This document shows, piece after piece, positions 1 through 8,614 of a stretch of DNA of 64,000 bases. Made by a program: the position numbers and the translations under genes. The notes under the pieces were generated by a model. The model was given only the letters and a program-made list of their open reading frames with translations. It was not told where the DNA came from and did no database searches. Each line of letters starts with the position of its first letter. Positions within the stretch are counted from its first letter, which is position 1. Origin of the DNA: Micavibrio aeruginosavorus_D. Its GTDB lineage: Bacteria; Pseudomonadota; Alphaproteobacteria; Micavibrionales; Micavibrionaceae. The DNA is taken from NCBI RefSeq assembly GCF_051245535.1, contig NZ_CP195303.1:2356001-2420000 (forward strand). Reading direction: 5' to 3'.

Positions 1-275
1 AAGCCGGGCATAACAACGAAGAACACCATAATCAGGCCGTGTGCCGTGATCCAGACGTTCCACATCTGGCCATCAGCAGCCAGTTGCAGGCCCGGGTCTT
101 GCAATTCGGCCCGCATCAGCATCGAAAACGCACCGCCAATCAGGCCAGCGACGATCGAGAAGATGATGTACAGCGTTCCGATATCCTTGTGGTTCGTCGA
201 GCAGAACCACCGGGTAAAGAAACCGGGTTTATGATCATGCGCATGATCATCATGGTGTGTTGTATGAGCGTTCAT
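1..275 (-). CDS. ctaD: Cytochrome c oxidase subunit I, N-terminal part (cut by window edge)
   Basis: Only the first 91 codons are in the window; the gene continues beyond position 1. The translation begins with a His-rich leader (MNAHTTHHDDHAHDH), then PGFFTRWFCSTNHKDIGTLY and a first membrane segment ending near QLAADGQMWNVWITAHGLIM. These are the standard start of the heme-copper oxidase catalytic subunit, which reduces O2 at the heme a3-CuB site and pumps protons. It lies 40 bases downstream of ctaC on the same strand, the normal order for an aa3-type oxidase operon. The metal-ligand histidines of the later helices are outside the window, so only family membership can be judged. Confidence 0.93.
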   Translation of the reverse strand, partial: MNAHTTHHDDHAHDHKPGFFTRWFCSTNHKDIGTLYIIFSIVAGLIGGAFSMLMRAELQDPGLQLAADGQMWNVWITAHGLIMVFFVVMPG

Positions 276-315
276 GGTTACGCGTTCCTTTTGGTCTTTT
301 TAAGAAAAACGGTGA

Positions 316-1176
316 TTATTCAGCGGATTCGGCGTTCGCGCCCGCGTCGTCTGCGGGAGCCTGAATGCCTTGGTCGGCCTGTTGACGGGCGATCCATGCG
401 GCGAAATCTTCCTTGCTGACGGCATGGATTTCAATCGGCATGAAAGCATGGTTGATGCCGCACAGTTCCGAGCACTGACCGTAGTAAACGCCCGGCTTTT
501 CAATACGCATCCAGGTTTCGTTGATACGGCCCGGGACGGCGTCCATCTTGATGCCAAAGTTCGGCATGGCGAAGCTGTGCAATACGTCTTGGGCGGTGAC
601 CAGAACCTGAATGGTGGTGTCGACCGGAACAACAACCGGGTTGTCGGTGGACAGCAGGCGAATCTGACCCTTGGCCGGATCAATTTCGTCATCCTTCAGG
701 ATGTTTGCGGTCAATGTCACGCCGCCTTGGTCCGGGTATTCATAGCCCCAATACCATTGATAACCCGTGACTTTCAGCGTCATTTCCGGGTCTTTCGCGC
801 GGTCAACATAATAGAGCAGTTTGAAAGACGGCACGGCGATAACGATCAGGATGATCACCGGAACCAGCGTCCAGATAATTTCCAGCAGCACGTTGTGCGT
901 GGTGGTGGACGGTGTCGGGTTTGATTTCGCGTTGAAGCGGATCATGACATACACCAACAGAACCGTCACAAAGGCCACGATCCCCGTGATGATGTACATC
1001 AGCAGGTGGTGGAAATTGTGGATCTCAGTTGCCGACGGTGTCGCCGCAGGCAGCATGCCAAGTTGTGTCGGATGAGCCAGATTGTCAGCCGCCATCGCAA
1101 AGGACGGCAGAATCAAAACCAGAGCGGAAAGGAAAATGGACAAGAGGGTTGTAATGCGCATGGACCAGAGCTTCAT
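316..1176 (-). CDS. ctaC: Cytochrome c oxidase subunit II
   Basis: The 286-residue product carries the CuA site that accepts electrons from cytochrome c. It shows a cleavable signal peptide (MKLWSMRITTLLSIFLSALV...FAMAA), two membrane helices (about residues 60-85 and 100-125), the aromatic electron-entry motif YQWYWGYEY, and the CuA ligands in VLHSFAMP and GQCSELCGINHAFMP. A GTG start 66 bases upstream is open in frame, but the ATG at 1176 places the signal peptide at the N-terminus and is preferred; its ribosome site is weak. The C-terminal tail is Ala/Asp-rich. ctaD follows directly, so the two are probably co-transcribed. Confidence 0.95.
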   Translation of the reverse strand: MKLWSMRITTLLSIFLSALVLILPSFAMAADNLAHPTQLGMLPAATPSATEIHNFHHLLMYIITGIVAFVTVLLVYVMIRFNAKSNPTPSTTTHNVLLEIIWTLVPVIILIVIAVPSFKLLYYVDRAKDPEMTLKVTGYQWYWGYEYPDQGGVTLTANILKDDEIDPAKGQIRLLSTDNPVVVPVDTTIQVLVTAQDVLHSFAMPNFGIKMDAVPGRINETWMRIEKPGVYYGQCSELCGINHAFMPIEIHAVSKEDFAAWIARQQADQGIQAPADDAGANAESAE

Positions 1177-1314
1177 GTTACAGGATCGGGACGTGATATT
1201 CCTCAGCGCAAACAGCGCCTTAATCACGCCTTTCTGATACACGGAAAGGGGTGGTCAGCGCAAGGGGGAAGCGCAAAAACTTGCCGCGTTATGGCAATGC
1301 CTGGATTGATGGAA

Positions 1315-1878
1315 TTAACCGTGGCGGGCCGGTTTAAAGACGGCTGTGGCCAGCGACGCGACCAAAGAGGGCAGCGGGCGAGCCTTAAATTCCATAACAC
1401 TATATGTGTCAAGCTGCACCGGACGGGCCAAAGCGCGTTTCAAGGCGGCCCGGCTGTTCGTGGCATAGGAACGGGCTTCGTCCGTCACATTGTCGATGAC
1501 CGAGGGAATGTGGAGCAGGGACGGAATATCCATCCGGCGCAAATCCGCGGCGGCCTTGCCAAAACCGGGGATCAGGCGGCGGGTCAGGTCTTCGCTCTGG
1601 TCCAATGTCAGGGAATAGACATAAATATTACCGCGTGACCGGGTCAGGCGGCGCATCACATCGTCCTGCCATATGTCAAAGCAAACGGCCAGCGTGTTGC
1701 GCACGAACACCAGATCACGGCGGACCGGGTCAACGATGTCCTTTTGCCCACGGCTGTCCAGAACGCTGTCCAATGTACGGACGGCGTTGCTGAGGTGGGT
1801 CAGGGAATCCAGCGGATTGTACACAGACAAAGTCGGCTCAGACTTTAGAGCGGCAAAAGCACGCGCTTCTACGGACAT
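1315..1878 (-). CDS. Hypothetical protein, 187 residues
   Basis: I do not recognise a family. The protein starts MSVEARAFAALKSEPTLSVY, has no signal peptide or membrane segment, and looks mostly helical, with Arg/Asp-rich stretches such as KDIVDPVRRDLVFVRNT and RRLIPGFGKAAADLRRMD. An ATG 12 bases further upstream (1890) is also possible; longer in-frame starts would run into the preceding subtilase gene and are rejected. It lies about 130 bases downstream of the two subtilase-like genes on the same strand and could be the last gene of that operon, which is only positional inference. Confidence 0.6.
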   Translation of the reverse strand: MSVEARAFAALKSEPTLSVYNPLDSLTHLSNAVRTLDSVLDSRGQKDIVDPVRRDLVFVRNTLAVCFDIWQDDVMRRLTRSRGNIYVYSLTLDQSEDLTRRLIPGFGKAAADLRRMDIPSLLHIPSVIDNVTDEARSYATNSRAALKRALARPVQLDTYSVMEFKARPLPSLVASLATAVFKPARHG

Positions 1879-2009
1879 GATCACACCCATCGGTTCGGTT
1901 TTGTCTGCGCGCCTTCTTGATGGGCGGGTCAGGGGCCAAATGGATACCCGATTCGCCCCAACCCCGGCAACGGGGCATGGCAAAGTTGTGCACCGGAAGT
2001 TTAGGGGTG

Positions 2010-3485
2010 TCAGGGTTTCAATTGTATGAGGGTGTTCATGGCCGGGCTGGCCGTGCCCCAGATATAAACGCGGGCCTCGCTGACCTCTGGTGTGCCGAAA
2101 TACATTTGCGGCAGGATCAGGGTCCAGTTGCCCTTTGTGCTTTCCCCCAGAAAGGCGGAGGTGGATACGACCATGCGCATGCCACGCGGGTCGGCCAGCG
2201 TGGGGCGATCCCATGCGGCGGTCAGTTTTACTTCTGTGCCGGACGGGGACCGCAGGGACACGTCTTCCGGCAAGCCGTTCTGATAAATTTCATACGGCGA
2301 TACTGTTTGTGGTTTGACGCGAAATTCAAAAATTGTTTTCAGCGTTGCCATGTCATCCGGGATTTGAACGGTCACGCGGCGGGCATTGCGCTGAAAATCG
2401 AAATCAACGGTCTTTGCCCCCGTATCACGCAGGATCACAGGTTCGATATGCTGTTTGTTCGTATGCAGCGTATTCAGCAATGTTTTATGATGGTCGGGGT
2501 TGTAAATGCCAAACCCGGTGATTGTGCTGTGCTGCAGGCCGCGTGCGTTACGAACCATTGATTTTGTCAGGGCGGAACGATCCTGTCCTGAATCAACATC
2601 CACGTCATCTTGTGAAGCGGACAGCAAGGCCGTGGCGCGAATATCTTGGTCCGTCGCCTCGGGGAACTGGCTGCGCAATGTTGCGATATGCCCGGCCACG
2701 TTGGGGGATGCGAAGGATGTTCCGGTGACGTCACAATTTAATTTTCCGGCTTCTCGATCGGCGACAAAGGAATCGTGAATGGTGTTCCATTGCAGTTTGA
2801 TGCCGTTCTGATCGCCCTGTGACATGCTGATGCGGAAATCGTCGATTTCCTTTTGTGTCATGTAATAATAGTTACAAAATCCCTGCTCATACGCGGTGGG
2901 GTAAACCAGATCGGGGGCGTTTTCGGATGTGTAGCATGTGACCGATCCATCCTCGGTCACGGCGCCGGTGAAAATGACGCTGTCCGAAAAGCTGTACGCG
3001 GTCAGGATTTGACGGCGCAGGGCGTCATAATTGCGTTTTTGCGGGCAGGTGAAATTGCCTGAATTCCCGATGGCAATGATGGGGTTCACATCCGTTTCCG
3101 TCCAGAGTTTCAGAAGCGTTTCCGTCTCCGCCCGCGGGGCCTTGTCAAAGGGGGATGGCGTGCTGGACACTGAAATCACTTTGTATTGGCGCAGATGATC
3201 CTTGTCTTCAATCTTGTCATAAGCATCTTCGTCAATGATCGGGATGAACGGGGCGCGATAGCCGTTCTGTTTGATCCGCCATTTGAAAATACCACTCGCC
3301 GATTGGGCGTGGTGAGTAAACAGCAAATCTTTCTTCAGAAAGCGGCTGGCGGGTTCCAGATGCGCAACGGAAACAACGGGCGTTGTCTGTGGGTCCGGTT
3401 GGACCGCATGGTTAAAACAGGCAGTCAGCGTCGTGCCCAGTGTGGCGCATCCAATGGCGCGCAGGATAGCGGATGAACGGGCCAT
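2010..3485 (-). CDS. Subtilisin-like (S8) lipoprotein with C-terminal P-domain, copy 1
   Basis: The 491-residue product begins with a lipoprotein-type signal (GCATLGTTLTAC, Cys23). The peptidase core shows a His motif at H59 (FTHHAQSASGIF), the oxyanion Asn in AIGNSGN (N141) and the catalytic Ser motif GTSFASPNVAGH (S257). The canonical Asp motif (D-T/S-G, about 30 residues before the His) is not visible; only D53 precedes the His closely. Residues from about 365 on resemble a proprotein-convertase P-domain (LRSPSGTEVKL, FLGESTKGNWTLILP, ARVYIWG). The start lies 3 bases after the stop of the paralogous upstream gene, so the two are translated as a pair. The likely role is an envelope-anchored protease or a degenerate relative. 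Confidence 0.8.
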   Translation of the reverse strand: MARSSAILRAIGCATLGTTLTACFNHAVQPDPQTTPVVSVAHLEPASRFLKKDLLFTHHAQSASGIFKWRIKQNGYRAPFIPIIDEDAYDKIEDKDHLRQYKVISVSSTPSPFDKAPRAETETLLKLWTETDVNPIIAIGNSGNFTCPQKRNYDALRRQILTAYSFSDSVIFTGAVTEDGSVTCYTSENAPDLVYPTAYEQGFCNYYYMTQKEIDDFRISMSQGDQNGIKLQWNTIHDSFVADREAGKLNCDVTGTSFASPNVAGHIATLRSQFPEATDQDIRATALLSASQDDVDVDSGQDRSALTKSMVRNARGLQHSTITGFGIYNPDHHKTLLNTLHTNKQHIEPVILRDTGAKTVDFDFQRNARRVTVQIPDDMATLKTIFEFRVKPQTVSPYEIYQNGLPEDVSLRSPSGTEVKLTAAWDRPTLADPRGMRMVVSTSAFLGESTKGNWTLILPQMYFGTPEVSEARVYIWGTASPAMNTLIQLKP

Positions 3486-3488
3486 GGC

Positions 3489-4949
3489 TTACGGCCCCGC
3501 CGGAATCAGACGGTTCAAGGTCGCGTTATCCGTGCCCCAGATATAAAGCGCGGCATGACCGATTTTCGGCGTATGAAATTCGCCGCGCGGCAGGCGCAGG
3601 GTCCAAACCCCATCGGTTTTTTCACCCAGAAACGCCGGCGCGGCCACGGCCATGCGGTAGCCATCGGCATCGCTTAAAGACAGCGGTTCGGTCGCAACGG
3701 GCAAGCGCATGGCTGTGCCCGATGGGGATACCAGCGTGACATGCGTGGGCAATCCCTGTTCCAGAATGTCATCTTTCGATGTGGAATGGGGGATCAGGCG
3801 GAATTCAACGATGGTCCGCACGGCGGCGGCGTTTTCATTCACGTGGAAGGTGATGGTGCGGTCTGCGCCGTCTGGTTCATTCACGGCACCCTTTGCGGCC
3901 TGTATGAAGCGGGTGGACAAAGACTGCCCGGAGGTCTTCATGGTTTGCAGCAATTGTGCATGCCGGGCTGGGTCGTATAACCCAAAACCGCTGATCATGT
4001 TGTAATGCAGGCCACGGGCGTTTGTGGCGGAATGCGTGTTGAAATAATCCGCATCCTGATCCGGCGCGATGTGCAGCGTGTCCTGCGACGCGGCCAGCAG
4101 GGCGGTGATGTATGTATCCATGTCCGTCGCATCCGGAAACTGGGTGCGCAGGGTGGTCAGATGCCCGTTGACGTTCGGGGCGGAAAACGATGTGCCCTCG
4201 ATATTGCAGACCTGTTTCCCGGCATCCGGGTGGGCCACGAACAGCCGATCACCCATCATGCGTTCACGCGGGGTCATGGTGCTGAAACGGACGGTTTTGC
4301 GCATGGCGTCGATTTCGTTCTGGCTCATATAATAATCATTACAGAAGCCTTGCGCGTAGCCCTGTGGGTACAGCAGATCCGGCGCGTTTTCGGAGGAATA
4401 GCAGGAAATGGTGCCATCCAGTTCCGCCGCGCCAACCTTCATAAAGCTGTCGGCGAAGGTGTAGGGTGTAATGCGTTGCCAGAACAGCAGGCGCCATTCA
4501 TCAACGGTCTGTTTCTTGTCGGTGCATACATAATTGCCCATGTTGCCGGTGGCCGCCATGGTCACCGTGTCGCTGGCGGCCCAGATCGGGGCCAGTGTCG
4601 CGGCATCCGACGTGCGTAAATCGGGATCGGGAATGGCGCTGGTCGACAGAATTTTGAAATCGCGGATATAGGGGCTTTTTTCAATGTCGCGATAGGATTC
4701 ATCGTCAATCATTGGCGGAATGGCGGCAGCGGAGAAGCCATTTAATTGGACCCGCCACGCCAGAATATCGCGGGCCGATTGGCCGTGGTGATGGAAAAAT
4801 CGGTAATCGCGGACCAGCCGGGTCATCGCTTCGATATGGGCCGATGGCACCGTGGCGGGTGCTGTTGCCTCTGCTGTTGCCTCTGCCGCCATCACGGGCA
4901 CGGTGGCAAGGGCCGCAACGGCGGCGAAGATGGGTGAGAGTTTTTTCAC
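3489..4949 (-). CDS. Subtilisin-like (S8) exported protein with C-terminal P-domain, copy 2
   Basis: The product has 486 residues. The signal peptide is MKKLSPIFAAVAALATVPVMA, with an AEATAEATAPAT linker. It shares the architecture of the downstream copy: His motif HHHGQSARDIL (H55), oxyanion Asn in ATGNMGN (N136), Ser motif GTSFSAPNVNGH (S254), shared Cys-containing segments (ISCYSSENAPD) and a P-domain-like C-terminus (LVSPSGTAMRLP, FLGEKTDGVWTLRLP, ALYIWG). As in the other copy, no D-T/S-G motif is seen; an Asp (D48) lies seven residues before the His. It lacks the lipobox of copy 1, so it should be periplasmic or secreted. It is the first gene of the pair, with about 90 bases between it and rsmE. 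Confidence 0.82.
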   Translation of the reverse strand: MKKLSPIFAAVAALATVPVMAAEATAEATAPATVPSAHIEAMTRLVRDYRFFHHHGQSARDILAWRVQLNGFSAAAIPPMIDDESYRDIEKSPYIRDFKILSTSAIPDPDLRTSDAATLAPIWAASDTVTMAATGNMGNYVCTDKKQTVDEWRLLFWQRITPYTFADSFMKVGAAELDGTISCYSSENAPDLLYPQGYAQGFCNDYYMSQNEIDAMRKTVRFSTMTPRERMMGDRLFVAHPDAGKQVCNIEGTSFSAPNVNGHLTTLRTQFPDATDMDTYITALLAASQDTLHIAPDQDADYFNTHSATNARGLHYNMISGFGLYDPARHAQLLQTMKTSGQSLSTRFIQAAKGAVNEPDGADRTITFHVNENAAAVRTIVEFRLIPHSTSKDDILEQGLPTHVTLVSPSGTAMRLPVATEPLSLSDADGYRMAVAAPAFLGEKTDGVWTLRLPRGEFHTPKIGHAALYIWGTDNATLNRLIPAGP

Positions 4950-5039
4950 TAAACCAGTCCCTGTTTCAACCCGAGTCTCTTTATAAGCCGGACCCGGACG
5001 AGAGGGACGTTAGGACAAAGGGGGCGGGGAAATCAAGTC

Positions 5040-5765
5040 TTAACGCCCGCGCCACAGGGATAAGCCATAAAGGGCGGCCGTTTCGCTGCGCAAGATGCTG
5101 GAGCCCAGTGAAACCGGGGTGAAGGGGGCGGTTTTGCGCAAGATTGTTGCTTCCTCCGCCGTAAATCCACCCTCTGGCCCGATCAGGATGGCGAAGGCGT
5201 TTCGGTTGCTCAAAAGATTTTGCAGGTCCGGCGTATCACCCTGCCGCTCCAGCGCGGCAAAAATCGGTGTGTCATCGGACCAGGCCCCCGGCACGCGGTC
5301 CAGCGCGATCAGCGGGTGCAGGGTGGGAATATCCATCCGCTCGCATTGCTCGCTCGCCTCAATAATCTGCGCGCGCAGCCGTTCATCATTCACATCGCGC
5401 ACTTCGGTATTGCGGGTCAAAACGGGGTGCAGGTCGGTGACGCCCAGCTCGACCGCCTTTTCAATCAGCATATCCATCCGCGCCTTCTTGATCGGGGCGA
5501 AGAACAAATGGGCCGGGGACGGGGCGGGTGTTTGCGGAATCAACAGATCGGCAATGTGCAGCGCGCCATCGCGTTTTCCGACGGCATGAAAGGTGGAGGC
5601 CCATTCGCCATCGCGGCCATTGAACACGCGAACGGAATCGCCATCCTTGCGGCGCATCACGGTTTTGAAATAATGCGTTTGATCCGGCGACAGCGGCACA
5701 TCCGCCCCGGCGCTCAGCGCGGCATCCAGAAACAAACGCGGCCATTTTTTGAAATCGGTTGTCAT
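5040..5765 (-). CDS. rsmE: 16S rRNA (uracil-1498-N3)-methyltransferase RsmE
   Basis: The product has 241 residues, the usual size. RsmE methylates U1498 of 16S rRNA using S-adenosylmethionine and belongs to the SPOUT (knotted) methyltransferases. The N-terminal PUA-like part includes HYFKTVMRRKDGDSVRVFNG; the C-terminal SPOUT domain shows KKARMDMLIEKAVELGV, ILIGPEGGFTAEE and LGSSILRSETAA, the family signature. It is transcribed divergently from the gene at 5872. The 90-base gap to the downstream subtilase genes gives no firm sign of co-transcription. Confidence 0.95.
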   Translation of the reverse strand: MTTDFKKWPRLFLDAALSAGADVPLSPDQTHYFKTVMRRKDGDSVRVFNGRDGEWASTFHAVGKRDGALHIADLLIPQTPAPSPAHLFFAPIKKARMDMLIEKAVELGVTDLHPVLTRNTEVRDVNDERLRAQIIEASEQCERMDIPTLHPLIALDRVPGAWSDDTPIFAALERQGDTPDLQNLLSNRNAFAILIGPEGGFTAEEATILRKTAPFTPVSLGSSILRSETAALYGLSLWRGR

Positions 5766-5871
5766 GGGGGAATATCACCATGAAAATTGGGTGGTTGTCT
5801 ATCGACTGTTGACATATTTTGTGGGAATTGGTTTGTAAGCGTCATTCGTTAAAAGATTTAGGATGAAAACC

Positions 5872-6480
5872 ATGACCAAAGAATCCGTCAAAGCCATGCG
5901 TGAATACCGGGCTGCCTTTATGACCGTATTGGGTCATCTGGATGCGGAGGGTGTGCCGTTTGAAAAGGCACCGCGCCTGTTGGGCGTGACCAAGCGTGAA
6001 TTTAACAAATGTGCATTGGCGGCGGCCGCGGCGACGTGGGACCGGGTGGTGGATGATCTGGCCGTTATGGAGAGCAGCAACGATCCGTTCCTGATCGCGG
6101 GATTGGTGACCAGTATGGGCAACGTGCATGAAGTGTTGGCGCGGTTCGGTTGCGATATGACATCGGATTCCGGTTTTGCACCGTTGAAGATCAAGAAACA
6201 GGCGTTCGAAGATTACGGCTATGATGTTGTGATGATGACGCTGACTTGGGTTGAGGGGCGCGGCGCGCAGATGGCGACAAAATTTGGCACATGGAATTTG
6301 GTCGAGAATCTGGATAAATGTATGCGGTGCGTCGGCATGGACCCGTCCAATGAACAATTTTATAAAGACACCGGGTTTGAATCGCGTGCCGATTTTGAAA
6401 AGACCTATGCCAACCACGTGGAAAAGGCACAGCGCGTAAAGCTGGAAGCCATTTGCCCGACCCATCATCATTCATGCTGA
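5872..6480 (+). CDS. Hypothetical protein upstream of ubiA, 202 residues
   Basis: No family recognised. The protein is soluble and mainly helical (MTKESVKAMREYRAAFMTVL...), contains scattered Cys residues (NLDKCMRCVGMD) and ends in THHHSC, which could bind metal. The ATG at 5872 has an AGGA at 5860-5863 eight bases upstream and is preferred to the ATG at 5863, which overlaps that AGGA. The stop is 7 bases before ubiA, so the two are very likely co-transcribed; a link to ubiquinone synthesis is only positional. Confidence 0.75.
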   Translation: MTKESVKAMREYRAAFMTVLGHLDAEGVPFEKAPRLLGVTKREFNKCALAAAAATWDRVVDDLAVMESSNDPFLIAGLVTSMGNVHEVLARFGCDMTSDSGFAPLKIKKQAFEDYGYDVVMMTLTWVEGRGAQMATKFGTWNLVENLDKCMRCVGMDPSNEQFYKDTGFESRADFEKTYANHVEKAQRVKLEAICPTHHHSC

Positions 6481-6487
6481 GACATCC

Positions 6488-7387
6488 ATGACCCACACCG
6501 ACATTCATCATCAAGGCTGGATTGCATACCTCCCGGGATTTGTGCGTCCCTATGCCTTGCTGATGCGGTTGGATCGGCCGATCGGGACGTGGTTGTTGCT
6601 GTTGCCCGGTTGGTGGGCGATTGTGCTGGCGGCGGGCGGTGTGCGCGCCATGAATCCCTATGACTGGAAATTGATTATCCTGTTCGCCGTCGGCGCGATT
6701 GTTATGCGCGGGGCGGGGTGTGTGATCAATGATCTGTGGGACCGCAAGCTGGACGCACGGGTCGAGCGCACGGCGGCGCGCCCGCTGGCGTCGGGGGCGG
6801 TGTCGGTTCCGGCGGCGTGTGTGTTGCTGGGCGCGTTGCTCAGCATCGGGCTGATGATTTTGCTGGAATTGAACATCACGGCCATTTTGCTGGGGGTGTT
6901 GTCGGTGGCGTTTATCGTCGTGTACCCGGCGATGAAACGCATCACATGGTGGCCGCAGGCGTTTTTGGGGCTGACCTTTAATTTCGGCGCGCTGATGGGC
7001 TGGGCTGCCGTCACGGGCGCGGTGGATATGGCGGCATTGTATCTGTATGCCGCCGGGTTTTTCTGGACGCTGGGGTACGATACGATTTACGCCCATCAGG
7101 ACAAGGAAGACGACGCCCGCATCGGCATTAAATCCACGGCGTTGTTTCTTGGTGAAAAAAGCCGCATCTGGATTGCCGGGTTTTATACGCTGACCCTGAT
7201 CTTGCTCGCACTCGCCATCGGATCGGTGTGGGGCTTTGTAACGCTGATCCCTGCTGCGATGCATCTGGCGTGGCAGGTGAAGGATTGGGATATGAATGAC
7301 CCGGCCAGCAGTCTGAAATTCTTCCGCTCCAACCGTGATTTTGGATTATTGGTTCTGGCGGCGGTGGGGCTGGCCACGCTTCTCTAA
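6488..7387 (+). CDS. ubiA: 4-hydroxybenzoate polyprenyltransferase
   Basis: The 299-residue integral membrane protein attaches the polyprenyl chain to 4-hydroxybenzoate, the first committed membrane step of ubiquinone synthesis. The two Mg-diphosphate binding motifs are present: NDLWDRKLDARVERT (NDxxDxxxD) followed by ARPLASG, and YDTIYAHQDKEDDARIGIKS (DxxxD). Multiple hydrophobic helices cover the rest. It begins with a hydrophilic leader MTHTDIHHQGWIAYLPG before LLMRLDRPIGTWLLL. It follows the hypothetical gene by 7 bases. Confidence 0.95.
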   Translation: MTHTDIHHQGWIAYLPGFVRPYALLMRLDRPIGTWLLLLPGWWAIVLAAGGVRAMNPYDWKLIILFAVGAIVMRGAGCVINDLWDRKLDARVERTAARPLASGAVSVPAACVLLGALLSIGLMILLELNITAILLGVLSVAFIVVYPAMKRITWWPQAFLGLTFNFGALMGWAAVTGAVDMAALYLYAAGFFWTLGYDTIYAHQDKEDDARIGIKSTALFLGEKSRIWIAGFYTLTLILLALAIGSVWGFVTLIPAAMHLAWQVKDWDMNDPASSLKFFRSNRDFGLLVLAAVGLATLL

Positions 7388-7444
7388 CCCTTCACAAAAC
7401 GCGCGGCGTGTGCGATCCTTATAAAAAATACAGGGAGAATAATC

Positions 7445-8176
7445 GTGCCGAGCCAAATTTACGCCCCATCCTTCGATATTTACCGTTTGTCCGATGCGTT
7501 CCGCGCCCGGGTTGAAACCGTGTCGATGCAGGCGCACCGCGTTTTGAACGTCGATGTCATCCGCCAGAATGCGCAGGACGGCAATGTCATGCAGACCTTG
7601 TCATGGCAGGGTTTTGACCGCCTCGATCTGGGGGTGGAGGATATTATGCTGGCCCGCGCCATTCTGGAACATCCGCCATTGGCCCCGGTTCTGATGCCGT
7701 ATTTTTCCGACCCGTTCGAATTGCCGCCCGTGGCCATGCGTGTGCGTGAATTGTTCGATATGGCCAGCCTGACCCCTGTGCCGGGCCGGGATGAACTGGA
7801 TGATCTGATCGCGGATACGGATCGGGCCTTGGATGATTGCACGATGATGATGACGGCTTTGCCGAAATCGGCGCTGGTGGGTGGGTTCCTGTCGCGTGAT
7901 GTTGCGGGCCGGGCCGCCATGATTGATCGCGCGCCGGCGCTGCGCCATTATGCCTGTCTGAAGGACCGTGTGCGGGATTGGGTTTTGAACCCGCTGAAGG
8001 CCGCCCTGCTGGGGCAGGATGGGCGTGTGACCGAACAGGATATGGGCCCCGTCCATTCCATCCGCATTTCCAGCCGCGCGGTCACATCGCGCGACGAATT
8101 GATGGAAGCCCGCGCCATCGTGGCCGCCCTGCGCGGTGAAAGCAATCGGGTCGGGTTGATGGTGCCGAGGGTTTAA
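7445..8176 (+). CDS. Hypothetical protein, 243 residues (GTG start)
   Basis: Unrecognised. The GTG at 7445 is supported by a strong AGGGAG about 9 bases upstream. The sequence is soluble, acidic, without signal or membrane segment, and rich in short helical blocks (YFSDPFELPPVAMRVRELFD; DDLIADTDRALDDCTMMMTA). It lies 57 bases after ubiA on the same strand and before a repeat-rich gap, so it may be the last gene of the ubiA operon. Confidence 0.7.
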   Translation: MPSQIYAPSFDIYRLSDAFRARVETVSMQAHRVLNVDVIRQNAQDGNVMQTLSWQGFDRLDLGVEDIMLARAILEHPPLAPVLMPYFSDPFELPPVAMRVRELFDMASLTPVPGRDELDDLIADTDRALDDCTMMMTALPKSALVGGFLSRDVAGRAAMIDRAPALRHYACLKDRVRDWVLNPLKAALLGQDGRVTEQDMGPVHSIRISSRAVTSRDELMEARAIVAALRGESNRVGLMVPRV

Positions 8177-8231
8177 AATAAAACCACGAATAGACACCAA
8201 TTCACACGAATAATATCGGCCCCCATTCGTC

Positions 8232-8251
8232 ATCCCGGCGAAAGCCGGGAT
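8232..8251. repeat. REP-like palindrome
   Basis: Perfect hairpin ATCCCGGC-GAAA-GCCGGGAT. The same core returns in the opposite orientation at 8470-8493 with the flanking GATGAC/GTCATC preserved. Confidence 0.75.
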
Positions 8252-8330
8252 CTTCATGAATTTAGGCAGGATTTGAAACGCGACGGACGCGAAGAGCGCG
8301 ACGGGTTTTGTGTTCTGTTTTCCCGTTTCA

Positions 8331-8396
8331 GGCATTCCCGCGTAAGCGGGAATCCACACTATCTATCCATTGGATTCCCGCTTACGCGGGAATGCC
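8331..8396. repeat. Paired inverted REP-like elements
   Basis: Two 26-base arms, 8331-8356 and 8371-8396, are near-perfect inverted copies of each other; each arm is itself a palindrome around ATTCCCGC-GTAA-GCGGGAAT. The ATTCCC-N8-GGGAAT form resembles dRS3/REP-type repeats of other proteobacteria. They are separated by 14 bases. Confidence 0.8.
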
Positions 8397-8469
8397 CGGT
8401 GGTGGAGGTGGTGAAAAACGTTGCGTCCTTTGCGTCCGTTGCGGTTCAAACACTTACAATGCGGAGGAA

Positions 8470-8493
8470 GATCCCGGCTTTCGCCGGGATGAC
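8470..8493. repeat. REP-like palindrome (inverse of 8232 copy)
   Basis: Hairpin ATCCCGGC-TTTC-GCCGGGAT followed by GAC. With 8232-8251 it frames the paired element in between. Confidence 0.75.
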
Positions 8494-8510
8494 GGATGAC
8501 AGGGACACTT

Positions 8511-8570
8511 ATTCGTGTGTATTCGTGTGTATTCGTGTGTATTCGTGTGTATTCGTGTCCATTCGTGGTC
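8511..8570. repeat. Decamer tandem repeat (ATTCGTGTGT)
   Basis: Four exact copies of ATTCGTGTGT (8511-8550) are followed by ATTCGTGTCC and ATTCGTGGTC. A related ATTCGTGTCCATTCGTGG occurs near 14110, and an inverse form (CACGAAT...) near 8183, each next to REP-like palindromes. Confidence 0.85.
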
Positions 8571-8574
8571 CAAC

Positions 8575-8606
8575 AAAAAACCCCGCCAATCGGCGGGGTT
8601 TTTGTT
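8575..8606. terminator. Bidirectional rho-independent terminator
   Basis: Stem AAACCCCGCC-AATC-GGCGGGGTTT with A-run before and T-run after it. It can end gdhB transcripts (minus) and any read-through from the ubiA side (plus). Confidence 0.85.
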
Positions 8607-8614
8607 TTTTGGTT

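Larger units (their letters stand above)
8177..8614. other. Repeat-rich intergenic region
   Basis: This 438-base gap holds no convincing gene. It contains three REP-like palindromes, a decamer tandem repeat and the gdhB terminator, each listed separately. Short frames that cross it are made of repeat sequence and lack ribosome sites. Confidence 0.7.

Noticed and set aside
6191..7264. 357-codon minus frame opposite ubiA
   Set aside because: Gln/His/Arg-rich antisense of a well-recognised membrane enzyme.
8511..8570. Possible CRISPR-like array
   Set aside because: The copies are head-to-tail decamers without spacers, and no cas genes are present.
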